DNA from: Pasteurellaceae bacterium
Lineage (GTDB): Bacteria > Pseudomonadota > Gammaproteobacteria > Enterobacterales > Pasteurellaceae
Assembly (NCBI GenBank): GCA_900756875.1
Contig: CAAELW010000014.1
Span: 1-5,887, forward strand
Length of the DNA: 5,887 nucleotides
Direction: 5' to 3'
Positions within the stretch are counted from its first letter, which is position 1, and the number at the start of each line of letters is the position of its first letter. The notes below the pieces were generated by a model that worked only from the letters and a program-made list of their open reading frames with translations, did not search any database and was not told the DNA's origin. The translations under genes and the position numbers were made by a program. Shown here in pieces: positions 5,618-5,887 of the stretch.

Positions 5618-5887
5618 TTAAAAACGGTAACTCACATTAAATCCGGTTGTCACATGACTGGTTCTAAATCCTTCCGGTTTTTTAATTGGAACACCTACGA
5701 AATAATCATAGTTAATGCCCCATAGCTTGCCGCGAAGTCCAATTGCGCCCCCCATTAAGCTATCACCAATTTGAAGCTCTTCTTGGCTAGAGTGCACTTT
5801 ACCTCGGTCTATCCCTAAATAAAGCTCATGTCCTTTATTCGCAATATCCCAACCGAGCTCATTTCGCCACAACCAACCTTTTTCACC
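5618..5887 (-). CDS. cdiB: TpsB/CdiB-type outer-membrane two-partner secretion transporter, C-terminal end (partial)
   Basis: Only the last 89 codons and the TAA stop (5618-5620) are present; the start lies beyond the right edge. The frame is open from the edge, so the gene should not be started at the internal TTG at 5872. The peptide is typical of the end of an FhaC/CdiB/ShlB beta-barrel: GHELYLGIDRGKV, then a GDSLMGGAIGLRGK segment, then YDYFVGVPIKKPEGF, and a closing strand ending SYRF. The terminal phenylalanine is the usual outer-membrane barrel assembly signal recognised by BAM. In this family the protein has an N-terminal plug helix, two POTRA domains and a 16-strand barrel that recognises the TPS domain of its partner and exports it across the outer membrane; those upstream parts are outside the window. 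It lies 70 bases upstream of the giant exoprotein gene on the same strand, in the usual B-then-A order, and the two are probably co-transcribed. The symbol is by context; fhaC-like or lspB-like names are equally possible. Confidence 0.93.
   Translation of the reverse strand, partial: GEKGWLWRNELGWDIANKGHELYLGIDRGKVHSSQEELQIGDSLMGGAIGLRGKLWGINYDYFVGVPIKKPEGFRTSHVTTGFNVSYRF

Overview
The window carries two adjacent genes on the minus strand, both cut by the window edges. They form a two-partner (type Vb) secretion locus of the CdiB/CdiA (FhaC/FhaB) kind. On the right is the last 89 codons of an outer-membrane TpsB transporter, ending at 5618. After a 70-base gap, the rest of the window (5547 down to 1) is a single unbroken reading frame of 1849 codons. 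It encodes the N-terminal and central parts of a giant TpsA exoprotein and is still open at the left edge.

The organism is probably a member of the Pasteurellaceae, in the Haemophilus/Aggregatibacter/Pasteurella branch. The DNA is AT-rich. The signal-peptide coding region contains a perfect Haemophilus-type DNA uptake core (AAGTGCGGT, 5401-5409), and several 8-of-9 matches lie nearby. No other type of evidence in the window bears on species.

In translation order, the exoprotein has an extended signal peptide (ESPR, residues 1-73). It is followed by the TPS secretion domain with NPNL and NPSG motifs and a CxxC pair (about 74-360), and a short FHA-1 beta-helix rod (about 345-680). Next come a region in the place of the CdiA receptor-binding domain (about 688-875), a tyrosine-containing conserved region like the CdiA YP domain (about 876-1106), and an FHA-2 region (about 1107-1849) that runs off the window. 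The pretoxin domain, the C-terminal toxin and any immunity gene would lie beyond the left edge and cannot be seen. Contact-dependent growth inhibition is therefore inferred from architecture, not shown.

The two proteins should work as a pair. The exoprotein enters the periplasm through Sec, its TPS domain is recognised by the transporter, and it is threaded out through the transporter barrel to form a surface filament. The most distinctive local features are a perfect 54-bp (18-residue) tandem duplication in a TPS-domain loop whose junctions carry near-uptake-sequence 9-mers, and an A8 tract that could truncate the protein just after the putative receptor-binding region. No RNA genes, insertion sequences, CRISPR arrays or convincing terminators were seen.
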